In this document: piece after piece, positions 6,260-6,276 of the stretch
Position numbering within the stretch: the first letter of the stretch is position 1
How the letters are laid out: each line of letters opens with the position of its first letter
NCBI GenBank assembly: GCA_029242295.1
Contig: JAQWUF010000054.1
Span: 1 to 6,276, forward strand
From: UBA2040 sp002332715
Lineage (GTDB): Bacteria; Bacteroidota; Bacteroidia; Flavobacteriales_D; Crocinitomicaceae
Direction of reading: 5' to 3'
DNA: 6,276 nt
Notes under the pieces: generated by a model
What the model saw: only the letters and a program-made list of their open reading frames with translations
Told to the model about the DNA's origin: nothing
The model's database searches: none
Translations under genes and position numbers: made by a program

Positions 6260-6276
6260 CATAGGGAAATAATTAG

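Noticed and set aside
1..6276. CRISPR array, tRNA, rRNA, toxin-antitoxin or phage genes
   Set aside because: No regularly spaced identical repeats, cloverleaf-like segments or matching proteins were seen; the window is mostly filled by housekeeping genes.

Overview
This AT-rich window looks like ordinary chromosome from a Bacteroidota bacterium, most likely of the Flavobacteriales/Crocinitomicaceae type. Three things suggest this. Gene starts are preceded by A/T-rich leaders with no Shine-Dalgarno sequence. Promoter-like boxes fit the Bacteroidota consensus TAnnTTTG. Heme O synthase is followed by a cytochrome oxidase subunit III that has an extra domain. The lineage is inferred from these traits and not from any database match.

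Layout. Positions 1-1991 (minus strand) hold a terminal-oxidase biogenesis operon read as cyoE (heme O synthase), then an enlarged cytochrome c oxidase subunit III, then the first 11 codons of another gene cut by the window edge, probably a second subunit III. Positions 1992-2125 are a divergent promoter region. Positions 2126-2845 (plus strand) encode a single DPM1-like family 2 glycosyltransferase. Positions 2846-3001 separate it from the convergent queA and contain a bidirectional terminator flanked by degenerate 7-nt repeats. Positions 3002-4060 (minus) are queA, for the queuosine tRNA modification. Positions 4161-6047 (minus) encode a five-helix membrane protein with a periplasmic LTA-synthase/phosphoglycerol-transferase-type domain. 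Positions 6048-6276 have no recognisable intact gene. They hold a possible promoter for the transferase, a 12-nt tandem duplication and a stretch that may be a decayed reading frame.

How the genes work together. CyoE farnesylates heme b to heme O, which is used directly or converted to heme A for the heme-copper oxidase that contains subunit III, so the first cluster is a respiratory unit. The glycosyltransferase and the transferase both probably act in envelope or lipid-linked sugar metabolism, but nothing in the sequence couples them. QueA stands apart as a tRNA-modification enzyme with its own promoter-like box.

I found no evidence of a new system, mobile element, CRISPR array or defence locus. 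The points most worth a second look are the roughly 175-residue insertion in subunit III, the repeated TAnnTTTGCA promoter signature, the nearly leaderless geometry of the transferase gene, the heptamer repeats around the terminator, and the decayed frame at the right end.
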